Assembly: GCF_000621705.1 (NCBI RefSeq)
Contig: NZ_KK211332.1
Span: 62,001 to 126,000, forward strand
Length of the DNA: 64,000 nucleotides
Source of the DNA: Prolixibacter bellariivorans ATCC BAA-1284
GTDB lineage: Bacteria > Bacteroidota > Bacteroidia > Bacteroidales > Prolixibacteraceae
Direction: 5' to 3'
Part shown: piece after piece, positions 62,668 through 64,000 of the stretch
How the letters are laid out: each line of letters opens with the position of its first letter
Position numbering within the stretch: the stretch's first letter is position 1
Made by a program: the position numbers and the translations under genes
Notes under the pieces: generated by a model
The model's database searches: none
What the model saw: only the letters and a program-made list of their open reading frames with translations
What the model was told of the DNA's origin: nothing

Positions 62668-63143
62668 TTCTTTGCGCTTTTTAGTTTTGAACCAGGTTGA
62701 TTGAGCACCTTGGTGAGTAACTTCCGGTCGTAAACCGAATGTTCAAAGGCGTTGGACATTTTAATCGCATCCTGCGGGCATGCATCGATGCATTGACCGC
62801 AAAAAGTACATAGTCCCAGATGATATACCCACTCGTCCAACTCCTTCTTCTTCTTCCCCTCGGGTGTTTCCACCTGGCGGGTAATGATTTTGATGGAACC
62901 ATTGGGACAGTTCATCTCACAAATGGTACAACCGGTGCACAAGTGCTCATTGTTCTCGTCATGCGGAAGAACCACTTCGCCCTGAAACCTTTCCGGGATG
63001 TACAGGGTATCGCGGTTTTCCGGATATTGCTCCGTCAGGATTTTCTTCGGATGTACCAGGTAGTGCCCGGTGAGCATCATCCCTTTCCAGAGGGAAGAAA
63101 ACCCGTACCAGATTGCTCTGAAATATTGATATATGCTATTCAT
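62664..63143 (-). CDS. nuoI: NADH-quinone oxidoreductase subunit I
   Basis: 159 residues from MNSIYQYFRAIWYGFSSLWK. A GGAGGG five bases upstream of this ATG decides the start; an earlier ATG at 63158, which abuts the nuoH stop, lacks such a site. Two [4Fe-4S] motifs, CTGCTICEMNCP and CTFCGQCIDACP, carry clusters N6a and N6b that pass electrons towards quinone. Confidence 0.95.
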   Translation of the reverse strand: MNSIYQYFRAIWYGFSSLWKGMMLTGHYLVHPKKILTEQYPENRDTLYIPERFQGEVVLPHDENNEHLCTGCTICEMNCPNGSIKIITRQVETPEGKKKKELDEWVYHLGLCTFCGQCIDACPQDAIKMSNAFEHSVYDRKLLTKVLNQPGSKLKSAKK

Positions 63144-63158
63144 TTTACCCTCCGTCAT

Positions 63159-63998
63159 TTACAGATACCATCCCATCAGGGCAATGAATGCCGCAAACAG
63201 AACATTGATTATACTTACCGGAAGCAGGTATTTCCACTCCAGTTTTAACAGCTGGTCAATACGCAGCCGCGGGAATGTCCAGCGGAACCACACAATCAGG
63301 AACAGGATGAAGAAAGTCTTCCCGAAGAACCATACAATCCCGGGGATGTAATCCATGAAGTGATTCAATCCGTCAAGTCCGGCAAGGTGGAAGGGCATCC
63401 AGCCTCCGAGGAAAACCGTGGCTGCCACCATCGACAAGACAAACATGTTCGTATATTCCGAAAGGAAAAACATGGCGAATTGCATCCCCGAATACTCGGT
63501 GTGGTAACCGGCTGTCAACTCCGATTCTGCTTCTGCCAGGTCGAACGGTGCGCGATTCAACTCGGCTGTACTGGTAATGATGAATGTAACGAAGGCAATA
63601 ATCACGGGAATGTGTCCTTTAATCACCCACCAGCCATCGGCCTGTGCCTGAACAATGCCGGAAATACTCAGTGTTCCGCTCATCATCACCACGACAATCA
63701 GTGCCAGTCCGCCGGATAGTTCGTAGCTCACAATCTGTGCTCCGCTTCGCATAGCTCCCAGCAACGAGTATTTGTTGTTACTCGACCAGCCGGCCATCAA
63801 AATCCCAATCACCGAAAGGGAGCTCACTGCCGTAATATAAAACACTCCGATGTTGATGTCCCAAAGTTGGATTCCTTTCGCAAAAGCGATGGGCACCAAT
63901 GTCATGAAGCTCACGATAGTCACCACAAACGGGGCAACCCGGAACATCAGTTTATCGGAATTAGTCGGAACTAAACATTCTTTCAATAAAAGTTTCAT
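63159..63998 (-). CDS. nuoH: NADH-quinone oxidoreductase subunit H, 5'-truncated by window edge
   Basis: 279 visible residues; the family is ~330-360 long, so the first helix lies outside the window and MKLLLKE is internal. The quinone-site loop FIITSTAELNRAPFDLAEAESELTAGYHTEYSG is complete. Gene order H-I-J-K-L-M-N is the ordinary one. Confidence 0.95.
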   Translation of the reverse strand: MKLLLKECLVPTNSDKLMFRVAPFVVTIVSFMTLVPIAFAKGIQLWDINIGVFYITAVSSLSVIGILMAGWSSNNKYSLLGAMRSGAQIVSYELSGGLALIVVVMMSGTLSISGIVQAQADGWWVIKGHIPVIIAFVTFIITSTAELNRAPFDLAEAESELTAGYHTEYSGMQFAMFFLSEYTNMFVLSMVAATVFLGGWMPFHLAGLDGLNHFMDYIPGIVWFFGKTFFILFLIVWFRWTFPRLRIDQLLKLEWKYLLPVSIINVLFAAFIALMGWYL

Positions 63999-64000
63999 CA

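Overview
The window is chromosomal DNA from a member of the Bacteroidota, most likely a polysaccharide-degrading Bacteroidales/Marinilabiliales type. The evidence is SusC/SusD and ECF-sigma/FecR systems, many secreted glycoside hydrolases, Bacteroidota-style lipoprotein signals, and a complex I operon in the order nuoHIJKLMN. The family-level placement is inference; no rRNA or tRNA is present to settle it.

Layout. (1) 1-620: 3' end of a GH39-type beta-xylosidase gene and its terminator. (2) About 630-10,800: an island mostly on the minus strand and AT-rich over much of its length. It begins with the stump of a second GH43 gene at 629-773. It then holds a U32 protein, a TonB receptor/LytS/LytR operon, a methyltransferase, a VOC protein, a MmcQ/YjbR protein and a DUF1287 protein. 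Each gene or small operon is separated from the next by a long imperfect palindrome, and the island ends at the 3' tail of a tyrosine recombinase gene. (3) 10,980-36,600: a complete divergent glucuronoxylan utilisation locus. The minus-strand arm is sigma, FecR, SusC, SusD, acetylesterase, GH115 and GH43. The plus-strand arm is a Nudix-type regulator, fructuronate reductase, mannonate dehydratase, SGNH esterase, GH8, GH67, GH127 and an aldo/keto reductase. The extracellular and periplasmic enzymes would strip acetyl, arabinose and (methyl)glucuronate groups from xylan and cut the chain; UxuB/UxuA then pass glucuronate carbon to KDG. (4) 36,800-38,000: a coiled-coil protein gene and a perfect-period 21-bp tandem repeat. 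(5) 38,005-43,023: a second island, now on the plus strand, with the same architecture as the first: recombinase tail, TIR-like effector, three proteins of unknown function and a truncated small gene, with palindromic elements between them. (6) 43,100-52,770: minus-strand accessory carbohydrate genes (two tandem jelly-roll proteins, SGNH, alpha/beta hydrolase, GH31), a RprX/RprY-like two-component pair and a secreted nuclease. (7) 52,980-55,970: a small plus-strand stress/metabolism group. (8) 56,200-56,420: a second 21-bp array. (9) 56,629-64,000: nuoHIJKLMN, with nuoH cut by the window edge.

The main discovery candidate is the pair of islands 2 and 5. Eight intercassette elements fall into four sequence subfamilies, and three subfamilies occur in both islands. 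Every element lies in the same orientation relative to its gene, starts with an ...AAC box just after a stop codon and ends with a GTT-R box just before the next start codon. Both islands begin at the C-terminal codons of a tyrosine recombinase carrying the catalytic-tyrosine IYTHV motif. This is the architecture of an integron cassette array, with the integrase tail in the same direction as the cassettes, in a phylum where integrons are not typical; no intact integrase is in the window. The two recombinase tails are part of a roughly 150-bp inverted repeat that brackets the whole 27-kb xylan locus, so the locus could invert.
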